Assembly: GCA_944385645.1 (NCBI GenBank)
Contig: CALWYA010000119.1
Coordinates: 1 to 5,103, forward strand
Reading direction: 5' to 3'
Origin: an uncultured Oscillospiraceae bacterium
Lineage (GTDB): Bacteria > Bacillota > Clostridia > Oscillospirales > Oscillospiraceae
DNA: 5,103 bases
Shown: positions 4,879 through 5,103 of the stretch, one piece after another
Layout: the number at the start of each line of letters is the position of its first letter
Position numbering within the stretch: the first letter of the stretch is position 1
Notes under the pieces: generated by a model
Told to the model about the DNA's origin: nothing
The model's input: the letters and a program-made list of their open reading frames with translations, nothing else
Databases searched by the model: none
Position numbers and translations under genes: made by a program

Positions 4879-5103
4879 TTACTCATACCGGTTGTTGATA
4901 TTGGTGGTGATGTCCTTGACAATCTCCGCCTTCTCCGGGTCGTTCTTCATCAGCCGCTCGATCCGGGTCAGGGAGTTGAGGACGGTGCTGTGGTCCCGGT
5001 TGTCGAACTCCTTGCCGATGTCCTTGAGGGAGGTGCCCACCATCTGCCGGATCAGGTACATGGCAATCTGCCGGGCCAGGGAGATGTCCTTGGACCGGCC
5101 CTG
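4879..5103 (-). CDS. dnaA: Chromosomal replication initiator DnaA, C-terminal end (cut by window edge)
   Basis: DnaA binds DnaA boxes and opens the origin. Only the last 74 residues are present, covering most of the DNA-binding domain IV; the AAA+ part lies beyond the right edge. Numbering from the window edge, GRSKDISLARQIAMYLIRQM (2-21) is the helix containing R11, equivalent to E. coli R399 in the minor groove. The signature helix-turn-helix follows as FDNRDHSTV (33-41), where D37, H38 and S39 correspond to the base-contacting D433, H434 and T435. The common form is FGGRDHTTV, so this protein has DN in place of GG and Ser in place of Thr. The frame ends NNRYE then TAA. Its own downstream gap holds the target box cluster. 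Confidence 0.97.
   Translation of the reverse strand, partial: QGRSKDISLARQIAMYLIRQMVGTSLKDIGKEFDNRDHSTVLNSLTRIERLMKNDPEKAEIVKDITTNINNRYE

Noticed and set aside
4503..4898. 131-residue plus-strand open frame over oriC and the repeat block
   Set aside because: It crosses DnaA boxes, both direct repeats and the dnaA end on the opposite strand; composition is repeat-like and no ribosome binding site supports it.

Overview
The window holds the chromosomal replication-origin neighbourhood of a GC-rich Firmicute. The gene order, all on the minus strand, is dnaA (3' end) > oriC > dnaN > two unknown membrane-protein genes > yaaA-type S4 gene > recF > one unknown small membrane-protein gene > remB (DUF370) > gyrB (5' end). 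The dnaA-dnaN-yaaA-recF-remB-gyrB backbone is the arrangement known from Bacillus and Clostridia. The high GC, the clostridial look of the proteins and the extra membrane genes suggest an Oscillospirales gut bacterium of the Flavonifractor/Lawsonibacter/Pseudoflavonifractor kind. That placement is an inference from sequence style, not from a database search.

Layout from right to left, the direction of transcription. Bases 5103-4879 encode the DNA-binding end of DnaA. Bases 4878-4346 are a 533-bp gene-free region with two distinct halves. The half next to dnaA (4576-4875) is a 300-bp GC-rich block. It is bounded by a perfect 30-bp direct repeat, has a third diverged copy in the middle, and contains several hairpins. 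The half next to dnaN (about 4391-4573) looks like the working origin: seven TGTGGA/TCCACA DnaA-box cores followed by an AT-richer stretch with a candidate DnaA-trio. Bases 4345-3239 are dnaN. Then come a TTG-start four-TM protein (3219-2773), a GTG-start four-TM protein (2684-2286), the S4 RNA-binding protein (2266-2051), recF (2054-945, ATGA overlap), a three-TM small protein (932-621), remB (611-348) and the first 81 codons of gyrB (243-1).

Most genes from dnaN to remB are separated by 20 bp or less or overlap, so they read as one operon-like unit with possible breaks at 2685-2772 and 244-347. The known products act together: DnaA opens the origin, DnaN is the sliding clamp, RecF supports gap repair and RecA loading, and gyrase removes supercoils ahead of the forks. 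RemB is a DNA-binding regulator family. The three membrane proteins have no function I can recognise.

The most notable points are the repeat-bounded 300-bp block lying between the dnaA stop codon and the origin boxes, the candidate unwinding module beside dnaN, and the three uncharacterised membrane genes embedded in a normally conserved operon. I see no RNA genes, transposase or CRISPR array.
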